A stretch of 64,000 nucleotides of DNA from Thiocystis violacea. Its GTDB lineage: Bacteria; Pseudomonadota; Gammaproteobacteria; Chromatiales; Chromatiaceae. Shown here piece after piece: positions 18,139 to 28,665 of the stretch. The translations under genes and the position numbers were made by a program. The notes below the pieces were generated by a model that made no database searches, was not told the DNA's origin, and saw only the letters and a list, made by a program, of their open reading frames with translations. Every line of letters begins with the position of its first letter. Positions within the stretch are counted from its first letter, which is position 1. The stretch spans positions 23,145 to 87,144 of the forward strand of contig NZ_NRRG01000017.1 of NCBI RefSeq assembly GCF_016583575.1, read 5' to 3'.

Positions 18139-18531
18139 TCAGTCTTCTTCCTCGACGACCTGCTGGTAGGCGGCGGCATCCAGCAGTCCGTTCAGCGCGC
18201 CCATGTCGGAGGGGACGAGACGGAAGATCCAGCCCTCCTCGTAGGGGCTGGTATTGATGGCGTCCGGGGTGTCGGTCAGGGTGGCGTTGCCCTCGACGAT
18301 CTCGCCGGCCAGCGGCGAGTAGATGTCCGAGGCCGCCTTGACGGATTCCACCACCGCGCAGGCCTCGTCGGCGTCGACCTGGCGCCCGTTCTCGGGCACC
18401 TCCACGAACACGATGTCACCCAGCGCCTCCTGGGCGTGATCGGTGATGCCGATGGTCAGGGTGCCGTCGCCATTTTCCTTCACCCACTCGTGCGTCTTGG
18501 TGTATCTGAGGTCGGCGGGCAGGTTGCTCAT
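18139..18531 (-). CDS. gcvH: Glycine cleavage system H protein
   Basis: A 130-residue lipoyl carrier that shuttles the aminomethyl group between the P, T and L proteins. The lipoylated lysine is K65 in [16 protein letters not shown]. The N-terminal [19 protein letters not shown] is the family signature. Lipoyl-bearing H proteins are normally about 125-130 residues, as here. It lies between gcvT and gcvPA in the riboswitch-controlled transcript. Confidence 0.96.
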   Translation of the reverse strand: MSNLPADLRYTKTHEWVKENGDGTLTIGITDHAQEALGDIVFVEVPENGRQVDADEACAVVESVKAASDIYSPLAGEIVEGNATLTDTPDAINTSPYEEGWIFRLVPSDMGALNGLLDAAAYQQVVEEED

Positions 18532-18591
18532 TGTTCTCTCCGTACAGGATCCATGGGGATAGATTCGATCGATGTTCTTGGATTCAGGGCG

Positions 18592-19692
18592 TCAGGCGTC
18601 TTCAAGCGTGATACAGGGCTGGCCGTGACGCACGAACGGGGGCTTGACCACCCTGGCCGAGACGGGCTTGCCGCGAATCTCGACCTCGCAGATCCCGTCC
18701 AGGCCAGGAGCGACCCGCGCCAGGGCGATCGAGCGCTCCAGGGTTGGCGAGAAGCCCCCGGAGGTGATTTCACCGATCTCCTCGCCATCGCGCAAGACCT
18801 TCTGATGGCCGCGGAGGATGCCGCGCCCGGTCAGGAGGAGCCCGACGAAGTCACGACGCTCGGGGGCATCGCGGAGCCGGAGCAGGGCGTCGCGCCCGAT
18901 GAAATCGCGCTCGGCGGGTTCCCCGGCGAGGGTCCAGGCCAGCCCGGACTCCAGCGGACCGACCGTCTCGTCCATGTCCTGGCCGTAGAGGTTCATGCCG
19001 GCTTCCAGGCGCAGGGTGTCGCGCGCGCCTAGGCCGCAGGGCTGAACGCCCGCGTCCACCAGCGAGCGCCAGAGCGCGGCGGCCCGGTCGGCGGGCAGCA
19101 TGATCTCGAAGCCGTCCTCGCCAGTGTAGCCGGTGCGACCCACGAACCAGTCGTCCGCCTCGGTGGCGAAGAAGGGCGCGAGGGTCATGGCGGAGTCGCG
19201 GAGATTGTCCGGGAGCCAGGGTGCGGCCCGACGTCTGGCCTCCGGCCCCTGCACCGCGATCATCGCGAGGTCGTGACGGGGCTGGATGGCGGCCTCGAAG
19301 CCCGCGCCCTGCTCGCGCATCCAGGCGATGTCCTTGTCCGCCGTTCCGGCATTGACCACGATGCGAAAACGCTCCGGAGCGCGCGCATAGACGATGAGGT
19401 CATCGACCACGCCGCCCGAACTGTTCAGCATGCAGGAATAGAGCGCCTTGCCTGGCGTCTTGAGCCTGGCGACATCGTTGGCGAGGAGGTGACGCAGAAA
19501 GGCTTGGGCGCCGGGGCCGGAAATGTCGACGGGCCGCATGTGCGAGACATCGAAGAGGCCGGCGGTGCGTCGAACGGCGTGATGCTCCTCGATCTGGGAG
19601 CCGTAGTGCAGCGGCATGTCCCAGCCGCCGAAGGGAACGAGGCGGGCGCCGAGGCGCTCGTGCTCGGAATACAGGGGCGTGCGCAATCCCAT
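18592..19692 (-). CDS. gcvT: Glycine cleavage system T protein (aminomethyltransferase)
   Basis: A 366-residue folate-binding enzyme that releases ammonia from the aminomethyl-H protein and transfers the methylene to tetrahydrofolate. The start [20 protein letters not shown] and the block [18 protein letters not shown] are characteristic, as is [17 protein letters not shown] start at the ATG at 19692, matching known family starts; the frame extends 57 bases further up without homology. It is the first gene after the tandem glycine riboswitch. Confidence 0.96.
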   Translation of the reverse strand: MGLRTPLYSEHERLGARLVPFGGWDMPLHYGSQIEEHHAVRRTAGLFDVSHMRPVDISGPGAQAFLRHLLANDVARLKTPGKALYSCMLNSSGGVVDDLIVYARAPERFRIVVNAGTADKDIAWMREQGAGFEAAIQPRHDLAMIAVQGPEARRRAAPWLPDNLRDSAMTLAPFFATEADDWFVGRTGYTGEDGFEIMLPADRAAALWRSLVDAGVQPCGLGARDTLRLEAGMNLYGQDMDETVGPLESGLAWTLAGEPAERDFIGRDALLRLRDAPERRDFVGLLLTGRGILRGHQKVLRDGEEIGEITSGGFSPTLERSIALARVAPGLDGICEVEIRGKPVSARVVKPPFVRHGQPCITLEDA

Positions 19693-19782
19693 CCGACTCT
19701 CCACTGGGTCTATCCTAAGGAGTTGAGCCGGCCTGGCGACCGGCGGCAACGCGACAACATCGAAGGAGCAAGGCCCTCGATG

Positions 19783-19982
19783 TCGCCCCTCTGTCCTAGA
19801 CCTGAGAGTTTGCGCCTGGAGATCCTTGGAACGCCAGACGGCCCCGTCGGTGGGTGCGCGGCACGGATGGCCGGCACCACTCTCCAGAGTCGGTCGTTAT
19901 CCCCGCGGTCCTTCTGCCTGAGCGATTCCGGGCGGTGTTGCGCCTTCGGCGCCGGCCGGCTGGCCGGTCTCTCCCACGGGAC
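19783..19982 (-). promoter_or_regulatory. Tandem glycine riboswitch upstream of gcvT
   Basis: On the minus strand the leader shows two successive glycine aptamers. The first opens GTGGGAGAGACCGG, continues CGCCGAAGGCGCAA and closes with CTCAGGCAGAAGGACCG. The second opens near CTCTGGAGAG and closes with AACTCTCAGG and GGACAGAGGGG. These are the conserved blocks of the gcvT motif. It ends about 90 bases before the gcvT ATG, the normal place for an ON switch that raises glycine cleavage when glycine is high. The rest of the 19693-20123 gap shows no gene. Confidence 0.9.
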
Positions 19983-20123
19983 ATGACACGAAGGCGGCAC
20001 TATAAGGGCGGGCGGGTCGGATTACCAGATGCGCCCCGCCGCGGGGCCGGCCGGAGGCGTCGCTCCGGGAGGCGGCGCTATAATGACCAAGGCCGCAGCG
20101 ACCTTTCAGACGAGGATCATGCC

Positions 20124-20702
20124 ATGTCCCTTGCCGCTCCCATCCAGTACATCGATCCCGAGGACTATCTGCTCGACGAGCAGTCGCGCGATATCCGTCA
20201 TGAGTATGTCGCGGGCGAGTTGTTCGCGATGGCGGGCGCGGGGGAGGTTCATAACCGCATTGCCGGGAATCTGTTCTTTCACATTCGTTTGGTCACGCGC
20301 GGAACGCCGTGCGGGGTCTTCATGACCGACATGAAGGTGCGGGTCGACTCCCATGACGCCTTCTATTACCCCGATGTGGTCCTGACCTGCGACCCCGAGG
20401 ACGGCGCCTCGCTCTACAAATCCGCGCCCTGCTTCATCGCCGAGGTGCTGTCGCCCTCGACCGAGAGTATCGATCGGCGAGAAAAGCTCATCGCCTATCG
20501 TACCCTGGAGGCCCTGCGTTATTACCTGCTGGTCAGCCAGACATCGCGACGGGTCGAATGTTACGAGCGCGACGAATCCGGCGTCTGGGGGCATCGGGTT
20601 CTCGAAGCAGACGGGGAACTGAGCTTTGTCTGCGGTGATCGGCGTTTCGTCTTGACGCTGGCGGATCTCTACGAGGACGTGGTGTTGGTGTCCCGAGCCT
20701 GA
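20124..20702 (+). CDS. Uma2-family (PD-(D/E)XK-like) protein, copy 1
   Basis: A 192-residue protein of the Uma2/DUF820 family, whose fold is related to restriction endonucleases; the biological role is unknown. Family landmarks are HEYVAGELFAMAGAGEVHN, a D-M-K-V-R-V strand, YPDVVLTCDPED and FIAEVLSPSTESIDRREKL, with the putative active-site D and E-x-L residues present. It lies alone in the gap between the gcv riboswitch and the YbeL-like gene. Related genes occur at 21359 and 52812. Confidence 0.88.
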   Translation: MSLAAPIQYIDPEDYLLDEQSRDIRHEYVAGELFAMAGAGEVHNRIAGNLFFHIRLVTRGTPCGVFMTDMKVRVDSHDAFYYPDVVLTCDPEDGASLYKSAPCFIAEVLSPSTESIDRREKLIAYRTLEALRYYLLVSQTSRRVECYERDESGVWGHRVLEADGELSFVCGDRRFVLTLADLYEDVVLVSRA

Positions 20703-20775
20703 ACGATGGGGACATCGCGCACGCTCGGTCCATCCACGGGTCGAGTCGGGGCCGGGTTTGGAATTACATAACCTC

Positions 20776-21315
20776 TCAGCCCTTCTTCTCGGTTTCCTCG
20801 GTGCGTCGACGGAAGCTGGTTCCACCGCAGTCGGCGCAGGGCGGGATGCGCCCGGCCTTGACGAAATGGGTCTCGGCTCCGCAGCGGTCGCAGACGAGGG
20901 TGCCGGGGCCGGTGATCTCGCCGGCCTGATAGAGACTCATCTGGCGCGCGGTCTCGGCCCATTGGGCGAGTTGCAGGCTGGTCTGATCCGCGACCAGCTT
21001 GAACATGTCCATCATCCGCTTCTCGACCAATTGCAGGTCGAACCGCCACCAGTCGCGGATGTCCTGTCCGGTCTCGGCGATATAGTTGGCGGCGTCCTCG
21101 ATGTCGCGCTTGATGTAGTCGGAGACCTTGTCCGCCTCCTCGCGGGTCAGCTCGCCCAGCTCCACCATGTTCTCGCGCGTCTTGTCCAGGATCTCGCGGA
21201 ACTTGGGCACGGACTCCTTCTGCGCCTTCTCGATCGCCTCGTGGGTCTGCTTGAGCATATGCTCGTAGGCATGCACCAGTTTGTCGGTCGTTTCCTGCTT
21301 CTGTTCTTCGCTCAT
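20776..21315 (-). CDS. Zinc ribbon-containing protein, YbeL/DUF1451 family
   Basis: A 179-residue protein with a long charged helical N-terminal part (KLVHAYEHMLKQTHEAIEKA) and a C-terminal zinc ribbon formed by CDRCG and CADCG. Length and layout match E. coli YbeL, which also lies beside leuS. The function of the family is not established. Tyr/His-rich helices and the C4 zinc site suggest a nucleic-acid or protein-binding role. Confidence 0.88.
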   Translation of the reverse strand: MSEEQKQETTDKLVHAYEHMLKQTHEAIEKAQKESVPKFREILDKTRENMVELGELTREEADKVSDYIKRDIEDAANYIAETGQDIRDWWRFDLQLVEKRMMDMFKLVADQTSLQLAQWAETARQMSLYQAGEITGPGTLVCDRCGAETHFVKAGRIPPCADCGGTSFRRRTEETEKKG

Positions 21316-21358
21316 GCTGGGCTCCGGTTGGGCTGCGGGGGCTTTCAGTTGTCAGTTG

Positions 21359-21937
21359 TCAGGCGCGAAACAGGCTGGCGACATCCAGCGCGATGGTGAC
21401 GCCCGCGATCTCGATCGCCAAGTCGCCCTCCGTGAGGACTTGGGTCTCTCGATAGGTGGTGCTGGTTGGGTCGGGATCCCGGAAGACATGGACGCGGCTT
21501 CCCTGGATGTCGAGGATCCAGACCTGGGCAACCCCGTGACGGGCGTAAATCGGGAGCTTGGTTTTCAGATCATGCTTGAGGCTTGAGTCGGAGACCTCGA
21601 TCAAGAGAAGCACGTCGCTTGGGCGCGGCTTGGACCGCTTGTAGTAGTCGACTCGCGGGGCGAGGACCAGCAGATCCGGATAGACCTCGTTGCGTTTGTC
21701 CAGAACCACCGCGCCCTGGGCCGTCACGATGGCCTTGCCGCTCAGGCGCACGGCGAAAATCATGTTCAGCTCGGCCGTCAGGCCGATGTGTGGCGAACCG
21801 ATCGGCGACATATCGAGCATCTCCCCTTCGATCAACTCCACGCGATCCCCGGAGCGGAAAACCCCGGCCTCGATCATGCGGTGGAACTGCTCGATATCGA
21901 TCCGATGGTAGTGACGGCCGTAGTCGATGGCTTCCAT
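21359..21937 (-). CDS. Uma2-family (PD-(D/E)XK-like) protein, copy 2
   Basis: A 192-residue Uma2/DUF820 protein, clearly diverged from copy 1. Landmarks are FHRMIEAGVFRSGDRVELIE, DMSPIGSPH, YPDLLVLAP, LLLIEVSDSSLKHD, KLPIYARHGVAQVWILDI. The E of GE and the D/E-x-S pair of the nuclease-like core are present. Start at 21937 is chosen for the usual MEAIDY-type N-terminus; the open frame continues 84 bases further without homology. It diverges from leuS. Confidence 0.88.
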   Translation of the reverse strand: MEAIDYGRHYHRIDIEQFHRMIEAGVFRSGDRVELIEGEMLDMSPIGSPHIGLTAELNMIFAVRLSGKAIVTAQGAVVLDKRNEVYPDLLVLAPRVDYYKRSKPRPSDVLLLIEVSDSSLKHDLKTKLPIYARHGVAQVWILDIQGSRVHVFRDPDPTSTTYRETQVLTEGDLAIEIAGVTIALDVASLFRA

Positions 21938-22044
21938 GGACGAATCACCCTCGGCTGAATGTTCAGAGGTTAGGATAGCAAAAGCCTCTGCGGTATCCTT
22001 GCGCGATCGACATCCACCCATCCCCAGCCACGCGACCGAAATCC

Positions 22045-24600
22045 ATGCAGACCGACTACGATCCGCGCGCCATCGAGGCCGCGGCCCAGCACTATTGGGA
22101 AGAGCACCAATCCTTCAAGGCCGTCGAGGATCCCGCCCGCGAGAAGTTCTACTGCCTGTCCATGTTTCCCTACCCCTCGGGTCGGCTGCACATGGGGCAT
22201 GTCAGAAACTACACCATTGGGGACGTGATCGCGCGCTATCAGCGGATGCTGGGCAAGAACGTGCTCCAGCCCATGGGCTGGGACGCCTTCGGTCTGCCGG
22301 CGGAGAACGCGGCCATCCAGCACGGCATCCCGCCGTCGCAATGGACCAAGTCGAACATCGCCTACATGAAGGGTCAGTTGAAGCAACTCGGCTTCGGCTA
22401 CGACTGGGACCGCGAGCTGGCGACCTGCGACGCCGACTACTACCGCTGGGAGCAGTGGCTCTTCACCCGGCTGGTCGAGAAGGGGTTGGCCTACCGCGCC
22501 AAGACCACGGTCAACTGGGACCCCGTCGATCAGACCGTGCTGGCGAACGAGCAGGTCATCGACGGCAAGGGCTGGCGCTCGGGCGCGCCGGTCGAGAAGC
22601 GCGAGATCGAGCAATGGCTGGTGCGCATCACCGACTACGCCCAGGAACTGCTGGACGCGCTCGACGGCCTCGACGGTTGGCCGGAGCGGGTGCGCATCAT
22701 GCAGCGCAACTGGATCGGCCGCTCGGAAGGCGTCTCGATGGACTTCGGCATTGCCGGCTCGGACGAGGTGCTCGGCATCTACACCACGCGCCCCGATACC
22801 CTTATGGGCGTGACCTATGTCGCCGTCGCCGCCGAGCATCCGCTCGCGCGCCGCGCCGCCGAGGGCAACGCCGCGCTGGCGGCCTTCATCGAGGACTGCC
22901 GCAAGGGCGGAACCTCCGAGGCCGAGATCGAGACCATGGAGAAGAAGGGCCATCCGCTTGGGATCGACGCCATCCATCCGGTCACCGGCGAGCCCGTGCC
23001 GGTCTTCGCCGCCAACTTCGTGCTCATGGGCTATGGCACGGGCGCGGTCATGGCGGTGCCCGCGCACGATCAGCGCGATTGGGAGTTCGCCGAGCGCTAC
23101 GGCATCCCGAAGCAGGCGGTGATTCGCTCGGCGGACGGCAGCGCCTGCGGGATCGAGGCTGCGGCCTATGTCGAGAAGGGCGTGCTCTTGAATTCCGGCC
23201 CCTTCGATGGCCTGACCTCTGCCGATGCCTTCGACGCCATCGCCTCTTGGCTGGCCGAGCATGGCAAGGGCTCCAAGACCGTCAACTTCCGGCTGCGCGA
23301 CTGGGGCGTCTCACGCCAGCGTTATTGGGGTTGTCCCATTCCGGTCGTCCGCACGGCCGATGGCGGGGTGCGGCCGGAGACCGAGCTGCCGGTGCGTCTG
23401 CCCGAGGACGTGATCGTCGACGGCTCCGGCTCGCCGCTCAAGCAGATGCCGGCCTTCTCGGATCTCGGCGGCGGCGAAACGCGCGAGACCGACACCTTCG
23501 ATACCTTCTTCGAGTCGAGCTGGTACTACGCCCGCTATTGCTCGGCCGACTGCGATACCGCCATGCTCGACGCGCGCGCCAAATACTGGCTGCCGGTCGA
23601 CCAGTATGTCGGCGGCATTGAGCATGCGGTGCTGCACCTGCTCTATGCGCGCTTCTTCCATAAGCTGATGCGCGACGAGGGTCTGGTCGATTGCGATGAA
23701 CCCTTCAAGAATCTGCTGACCCAGGGCATGGTCATCGCCGAGACCTGGTACCGCGAGGATGCCGAGGGTCGCAAGCAGTGGTTCAACCCGGCGGATGTTG
23801 AGGTCGAGCGCGACGACAAGGGCAAGGTGATCGGTGCCAGGCTTGCGAGTGACGGCCAGCCCGTCAGCTTCGGCGGCATCGAGAAGATGTCCAAGTCGAA
23901 GAACAACGGTGTGGACCCGCAGGCGCTCACCGAGCGTTACGGCGCGGATACGGTGCGGCTCTACACCATGTTCACCTCGCCGCCGGATCAGTCGCTGGAA
24001 TGGAACGACGAGGGTGTCGAGGGCGCCTTTCGCTTTATCAAGCGGCTGTGGGCCTTGGCGGTTGGCGAGGCCGAGGCGATTCAGGCCGCCCCGGAGCCGG
24101 GTGTCCTGGACGAGGCCGCCCAGGACGCGCGGCGCGAGATTCATACCGCGCTCAAGAAGGCGCTCTATGACTACGAGCGCCAGCAGTTCAACACCGTGGT
24201 CTCCGGTGGCATGAGCATCGTCAATGCGCTCTATCGACTGGAGCCATCGGCCGCCCGCGCGAGCCTGGTGCGCGAGGGCGTGGGCCTGGTGCTGCGTCTG
24301 CTCGCCCCTATCGCGCCGCATGTCACCCATCATCTGTGGCGCGAACTGGGTTTTGGCGCGGACATCCTGAGCGCGACCTGGCCGAGCGTCGATGAAGAGG
24401 CACTAAGACGGGACAGTCTCGAATACGTGGTCCAGGTCAACGGCAAGGTGCGCGGGAGCGTCAAGGTGCCCACCAACGCCGATCGCGAGGCGGTCCAGGC
24501 GGCGGCGCTGGCCAACGAGCAGGTACTCAAATTCATCGGCGACAAGTCGGTACGTAAGGTGATCCTGGTGCCCAACAAGCTTGTCAACATCGTGGTCTGA
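22045..24600 (+). CDS. leuS: Leucyl-tRNA synthetase
   Basis: An 851-residue class I aminoacyl-tRNA synthetase that charges tRNA-Leu. The HIGH-type motif is HMGH at residues 49-52 within [12 protein letters not shown], the editing domain lies in the middle, and KMSKS is at 614-618. The C-terminal anticodon-side domain ends in VNGKVRGSV and the usual [14 protein letters not shown]. Its TGA overlaps the ATG of lptE, giving the conserved leuS-lptE-holA order. Confidence 0.97.
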   Translation: MQTDYDPRAIEAAAQHYWEEHQSFKAVEDPAREKFYCLSMFPYPSGRLHMGHVRNYTIGDVIARYQRMLGKNVLQPMGWDAFGLPAENAAIQHGIPPSQWTKSNIAYMKGQLKQLGFGYDWDRELATCDADYYRWEQWLFTRLVEKGLAYRAKTTVNWDPVDQTVLANEQVIDGKGWRSGAPVEKREIEQWLVRITDYAQELLDALDGLDGWPERVRIMQRNWIGRSEGVSMDFGIAGSDEVLGIYTTRPDTLMGVTYVAVAAEHPLARRAAEGNAALAAFIEDCRKGGTSEAEIETMEKKGHPLGIDAIHPVTGEPVPVFAANFVLMGYGTGAVMAVPAHDQRDWEFAERYGIPKQAVIRSADGSACGIEAAAYVEKGVLLNSGPFDGLTSADAFDAIASWLAEHGKGSKTVNFRLRDWGVSRQRYWGCPIPVVRTADGGVRPETELPVRLPEDVIVDGSGSPLKQMPAFSDLGGGETRETDTFDTFFESSWYYARYCSADCDTAMLDARAKYWLPVDQYVGGIEHAVLHLLYARFFHKLMRDEGLVDCDEPFKNLLTQGMVIAETWYREDAEGRKQWFNPADVEVERDDKGKVIGARLASDGQPVSFGGIEKMSKSKNNGVDPQALTERYGADTVRLYTMFTSPPDQSLEWNDEGVEGAFRFIKRLWALAVGEAEAIQAAPEPGVLDEAAQDARREIHTALKKALYDYERQQFNTVVSGGMSIVNALYRLEPSAARASLVREGVGLVLRLLAPIAPHVTHHLWRELGFGADILSATWPSVDEEALRRDSLEYVVQVNGKVRGSVKVPTNADREAVQAAALANEQVLKFIGDKSVRKVILVPNKLVNIVV

Positions 24601-25175
24601 TGATGAGGCGCGGCACGATTCAGCACGGCATCGGCTGGGCGGGGGCCGGGGGACGGAGTCTCGTCCTGATTCCGTTGCTCGCGCTGGCCCTGTCGATGCA
24701 AAGCGGCTGCGGCTTTCGGTTGCGTGGCGGCGTCGAGATCCCGAGCGGATACCACCCGATCCATATCCAGGCCGCGGGCGGTTCGCCCGTCGGACAGGCC
24801 GTTCGGGATCTGCTCGCGGGCAGCCGGGTGGCTTTGACGACCAATCCCGCCGAGGCCAGGCTCACCCTGCGCCTCCTGTCCGAGAACCGCGCCTCGCGTG
24901 TTGCCGCCGTCGACGCCAACGGCAAGACCTTGGCCTACGAGCTGCATTATCTGGTTCGTTTCGATGCGATCGGCGCGGATGGTCAGCGACGGGTCTCCGA
25001 ACAGACCATGGATCTGACCCGCACCTTCGATAATCCGGATGTCGAGGTTCTCGGCAAGCAGCTCGAACAGGAAATGATCTACGAGGATTTCGCGACCGAC
25101 GCGGCCGACCGCATCCTGATGCGGCTGCGGGCGGTGTTGGTCGAACCCGACAGGTCCGATGGGTCGCCGCGCTGA
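24600..25175 (+). CDS. lptE: LPS-assembly lipoprotein LptE
   Basis: A 191-residue outer-membrane lipoprotein that plugs the LptD barrel in lipopolysaccharide export. A hydrophobic signal peptide ends in a lipobox (QSGC, Cys near residue 37) followed by GFRLRGG, the family hallmark after the lipidated cysteine. Two overlapping ATGs (24600 and 24603) are possible; the first overlaps the leuS stop. It overlaps holA by one base in TGATG. Its partner lptD lies 12 kb away at 37561. Confidence 0.92.
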   Translation: MMRRGTIQHGIGWAGAGGRSLVLIPLLALALSMQSGCGFRLRGGVEIPSGYHPIHIQAAGGSPVGQAVRDLLAGSRVALTTNPAEARLTLRLLSENRASRVAAVDANGKTLAYELHYLVRFDAIGADGQRRVSEQTMDLTRTFDNPDVEVLGKQLEQEMIYEDFATDAADRILMRLRAVLVEPDRSDGSPR

Positions 25176-26185
25176 TGCAGGTCCGATTCAATCAACTCGG
25201 CGGTCATCTGAAATCCGGGCTGGCGCCGGTTTACCTGATCTGTGGCGATGAACCCTATCAGTTCGGCGAGGCGGCGCGCCTGGTGCGCGAGAAGGCGAGG
25301 CGCGAGGGTTTCGACGAGCGCGAGATCCTGGACGTCGATGCCCATTTCCAATGGGGTTTGCTGGCGGCGGCGGCCGATGCCATGTCGCTCTTCTCCGCCC
25401 GCAAGCTGATCGAGCTGCGGATCGGCAACGGCAAGATCGGCAAGGAGGGCAGCGAGGCCGTGCGCGCCTATTGCGAGCGTCCCTGTCCAGACAATCTGCT
25501 GCTAATCCTCGCGCCCGACATGGACCGCAAGGAGTCGCAGGCTCAGTGGGCCAAGACCGTAGACTCGATCGGGGGGGTCGTGCAGGTTTGGCCCCTGAAG
25601 GAGCGCGAGTTGGAAGCCTGGCTCGGGCAGCGGCTCCAGGCGGCCGGATTCCAAGCGGGTCAGGGCGTGGCCGCCTTGTTGGCCGAACGCGCCGAGGGCA
25701 ATCTGCTGGCGGCGGCGCAGGAGATCGAGAAACTGCGTCTGCTCCATCCACCTGGCCCGCTGGAATTGGACGATCTGCTGGGCAATCTGGCCGACAGCGC
25801 CCGCTTCGATCTCTTCGCCTTGACCGACGCGGCGCTCTCGGGCGACCGGGCTCGGGCGCAACGGGTTCTGTCCGTTCTGCGCGGAGAAGGAACCGCCGAC
25901 GTGCTGGTGCTCTGGATCCTCGCGCGCGAGCTGCGGATGCTGGCCGAGGCCGCCGGGGCGCTCGCGCGGCGGAACTCTCCGGCGTCCGTCTACGCCGCGC
26001 ATCGTGTCCATCGGATGCGTCAGGAGACCATCGAGCGCGCGCTGCGGCGCCTCTCGACCGCGCGGCTCCAGGAACTGTTGCAGCGATGCGCCAAGGTCGA
26101 TCGATCCATCAAGGGGCTGGCCCCCGGCGATTCCTGGCACCAACTGGCCGTCATCGCGGATGGTCTCTGCGGTGTCCGCGACTAA
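25175..26185 (+). CDS. holA: DNA polymerase III delta subunit
   Basis: A 336-residue clamp-loader subunit that opens the beta clamp. The N-terminal Rossmann-like domain begins LAPVYLICGDEPYQFGEAA, typical of HolA, followed by LLLILAPDMDRKESQAQW. The C-terminal collar shows LARELRMLAEA and a helical end. Start and stop couplings place it as the third gene of leuS-lptE-holA. Confidence 0.94.
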   Translation: MQVRFNQLGGHLKSGLAPVYLICGDEPYQFGEAARLVREKARREGFDEREILDVDAHFQWGLLAAAADAMSLFSARKLIELRIGNGKIGKEGSEAVRAYCERPCPDNLLLILAPDMDRKESQAQWAKTVDSIGGVVQVWPLKERELEAWLGQRLQAAGFQAGQGVAALLAERAEGNLLAAAQEIEKLRLLHPPGPLELDDLLGNLADSARFDLFALTDAALSGDRARAQRVLSVLRGEGTADVLVLWILARELRMLAEAAGALARRNSPASVYAAHRVHRMRQETIERALRRLSTARLQELLQRCAKVDRSIKGLAPGDSWHQLAVIADGLCGVRD

Positions 26186-26231
26186 CCGGGGCCATGGTGC
26201 CGAGGCGGGATAAGATCGCTACACTGACGCC

Positions 26232-27119
26232 ATGCGCCACCCCATCGACCCCAAGATCGACTGCGTCTTCAAGGCCCTGCTCGGCGCCAGGCGCAACCGT
26301 CGGCTGCTGATCCATTTTCTCAACGCCATCCTGGGCGCGGACCTGCCGGCGCCGCTCGTGCGTGTCGATATCATCGACCCCAACAATGAGCGTGAGTCCA
26401 TCGACGATAAGCTCAGCGTCGTCGACGTCAAGGCGCGCGACGCCCAGGGGCGGCTCTACCAGATCGAGATCCAGTTACTGAACCATCCGGACCTGCCGGC
26501 GCGTATTCTCTATGGCTGGGCGGATCTCTACAGTTCGCAATTGCAAAGGGGCGAACGCTACGCCCGACTCAGGCCGACCTATTCCATCTGGCTGCTGGGC
26601 CAAACCCTGAGGTCCGGCGTGACGGAGTGCGTGCATCGCTTCCGCCTGCGCGACGAACAGGGTCGCGGGCTGCTCGATCATGGCGGAATCTGGCTGCTGG
26701 AGCTGAGTAAATTCGCCACCGAAGTGGTCGAAACCGAGCAAGACCGTTGGCTGAAATTCTTCACCGAGGGCGAGCGGCTCGACGACGAGCACCTGCCTGT
26801 CTGGATGCACACCGAGGAGATGCGCCAAGCCATGAGCACACTGAAAGCCTTTTCGGAAAAACAGCGCGCCTATTACGCCTATCAGGCGCGGCAGAATTAC
26901 CTGCGCGTGCAGCATAGCTATCAAGATCACATGGACGCCTTGCGCGAAGAGGCCGAGCAGGCGCGCGCCGAGGTCGACCAGGCGCGCACCGAGGCCGATC
27001 AGGTCCGCGCCGAGGCCGACCGGGCGCATGCCGAGGCCGAGCAGGCGCGCGCGGCGGAAGCACAGGCCAATGCCGAGATCGAGCGTCTTAAACGTCTGCT
27101 CGAAGACAAGGCCGACTGA
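26232..27119 (+). CDS. Rpn-family recombination-promoting nuclease / putative transposase
   Basis: A 295-residue PD-(D/E)XK protein of the Rpn/PDDEXK family. It starts with the hallmark IDPKIDCVFKALLGARRN. The catalytic strand pair shows KLSVVDVKARDAQG (Asp) and YQIEIQ (Glu-x-Gln), then RILYGWADLYSSQLQRGERY. Rpn proteins of E. coli raise RecA-independent recombination. After residue 225 the protein becomes a charged coiled coil built from five near-identical heptads encoded by a 21-bp repeat. It sits alone between holA and proA. Confidence 0.9.
   Translation: MRHPIDPKIDCVFKALLGARRNRRLLIHFLNAILGADLPAPLVRVDIIDPNNERESIDDKLSVVDVKARDAQGRLYQIEIQLLNHPDLPARILYGWADLYSSQLQRGERYARLRPTYSIWLLGQTLRSGVTECVHRFRLRDEQGRGLLDHGGIWLLELSKFATEVVETEQDRWLKFFTEGERLDDEHLPVWMHTEEMRQAMSTLKAFSEKQRAYYAYQARQNYLRVQHSYQDHMDALREEAEQARAEVDQARTEADQVRAEADRAHAEAEQARAAEAQANAEIERLKRLLEDKAD
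26949..27053 (+). repeat. Five-copy in-frame 21-bp tandem repeat in the Rpn gene
   Basis: Five consecutive 21-base units of the form GAGGCCGANCAGGCGCGCGCC start at 26949, 26970, 26991, 27012 and 27033. Each encodes one E-A-(E/D)-Q-(A/V)-R-(A/T) heptad of the predicted coiled coil, with a few substitutions. The repeat count can change by slippage without breaking the frame. A similar 21-bp array occurs in the Uma2 gene at 52812. Confidence 0.9.
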
Positions 27120-27225
27120 TGGATCGGATCCGCTTGGCCGCCTTCCAGCTCTTTCCGCCGAGCGCACTCGCACGACGCCTCAAAACCACCACCCAGTTTC
27201 GTTTAGACTCGACAGGTTTCTCTAG

Positions 27226-28500
27226 ATGACCGACGCACGGATTGACGACATAGCCGCTTATATGCGGGATCTCGGACGGCGCACTCGCCTGGCCTCCCGC
27301 GCCATGGCGCGGGCCAGCACGGGGGAAAAGAACGCGGCCCTGCTGGCCATCGCGGACGGTCTCGACCAGGGGCGCGCGATGATCGCGGAGGCCAATCGTC
27401 TGGATCTGGAGGCCGGCGCGGCCAAGGGGTTGGACGCGGCCCTGTTGGATCGGCTCGAACTCACGCCCGCGCGCATCGACGCCATGATCGAGGGCGTGCG
27501 TCAGGTCGCCGCCTTGCCCGATCCGGTCGGGGCCATCACGGATCTGAACTATCGCCCGACCGGGATCCAGGTCGGTCGGATGCGTGTGCCGCTGGGCGTG
27601 GTCGGGATCATCTATGAGTCGCGTCCGAACGTGACCGCCGATGCCGCCGCGCTCTGTCTCAAATCCGGCAATGCCACGGTGCTGCGCGGCGGCTCGGAGT
27701 CTTTCGCGTCCAACCAGGCGATCGCGCGCTGCATCCAGGAGGGTCTGGCCCGCGCGGGTCTGCCCGAGGACGGGGTTCAGGTCGTGGCCACGACGGACCG
27801 CGCCGCGGTCGGGGCCATGATCACCATGCCGGAAGCGATCGACGTCATCATCCCGCGCGGCGGCAAGAGCCTGATCGAGCGGATCAGCCGCGAGGCGCGG
27901 GTTCCGGTCATCAAGCATCTGGATGGCATCTGTCATGTGTACATCGACGCGGGGGCCGATCTGGACAAGGCGTTCACGATCGCGATCAACGCCAAGACCC
28001 AGCGCTACGGAACCTGCAATACCATGGAGACCCTGCTGGTCGACGCGCCGGTCGCCGAGGCGATCCTGCCCAGGCTGGCCGTCGCCTACGGCGAGAAAGG
28101 GGTCGAACTGCGCGGCTGTCCGCGCACCTGTGACATCCTCTCCGCGGCCGTGCCGGCGACCGACGAGGATTGGGATACGGAATATCTGGCCCCGATTCTC
28201 TCGATCCGGGTCGTCGATGGCCTGGACGCGGCCATGGATCACATCGCGCGTCACGGCTCGGCCCACACCGACGCCATCGTCACCGAGGACTATACAAAGG
28301 CCGGACGTTTCCTCAGGGAAGTGGATTCGAGCTCGGTCATGGTGAATGCCTCGACCCGCTTCGCCGATGGTTTCGAGTATGGATTGGGCGCGGAGATCGG
28401 CATCAGCACCGACAAATTCCACGCTCGGGGGCCGGTGGGACTGGAGGGACTGACCTCGGTGAAGTTCATCGTTCTCGGTCACGGCGAGACGAGGGGCTGA
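27226..28500 (+). CDS. proA: Gamma-glutamyl phosphate reductase
   Basis: A 424-residue aldehyde-dehydrogenase-fold enzyme that reduces gamma-glutamyl phosphate to glutamate semialdehyde in proline synthesis. The catalytic cysteine is C264 in [14 protein letters not shown]. Other family blocks are [19 protein letters not shown] and the C-terminal [20 protein letters not shown]. proB is not in the window. proA is usually followed by nadD in gammaproteobacteria; here a sulfide:quinone-reductase-like gene stands between them. Confidence 0.96.
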   Translation: MTDARIDDIAAYMRDLGRRTRLASRAMARASTGEKNAALLAIADGLDQGRAMIAEANRLDLEAGAAKGLDAALLDRLELTPARIDAMIEGVRQVAALPDPVGAITDLNYRPTGIQVGRMRVPLGVVGIIYESRPNVTADAAALCLKSGNATVLRGGSESFASNQAIARCIQEGLARAGLPEDGVQVVATTDRAAVGAMITMPEAIDVIIPRGGKSLIERISREARVPVIKHLDGICHVYIDAGADLDKAFTIAINAKTQRYGTCNTMETLLVDAPVAEAILPRLAVAYGEKGVELRGCPRTCDILSAAVPATDEDWDTEYLAPILSIRVVDGLDAAMDHIARHGSAHTDAIVTEDYTKAGRFLREVDSSSVMVNASTRFADGFEYGLGAEIGISTDKFHARGPVGLEGLTSVKFIVLGHGETRG

Positions 28501-28665
28501 GGCGAGCGTGCCGCTGTCCGCCGTCGCGAACGGCGAGGTCAAGCGGGTTCTCGACAATCCTCCCGCGTGCTGCTAAGAATGGCCCACCGGGGCGATTCAA
28601 GTCGTTGTTCGACTGAGTCGCCGTTGATGGCTGCTGAAGATTAAATCTCAAACCTGGAGTTTTCC

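Noticed and set aside
26949..27053. Tandem 21-bp repeats considered as a CRISPR array
   Set aside because: There are no spacers, the repeats are contiguous and in frame, and they encode a regular heptad coiled coil.
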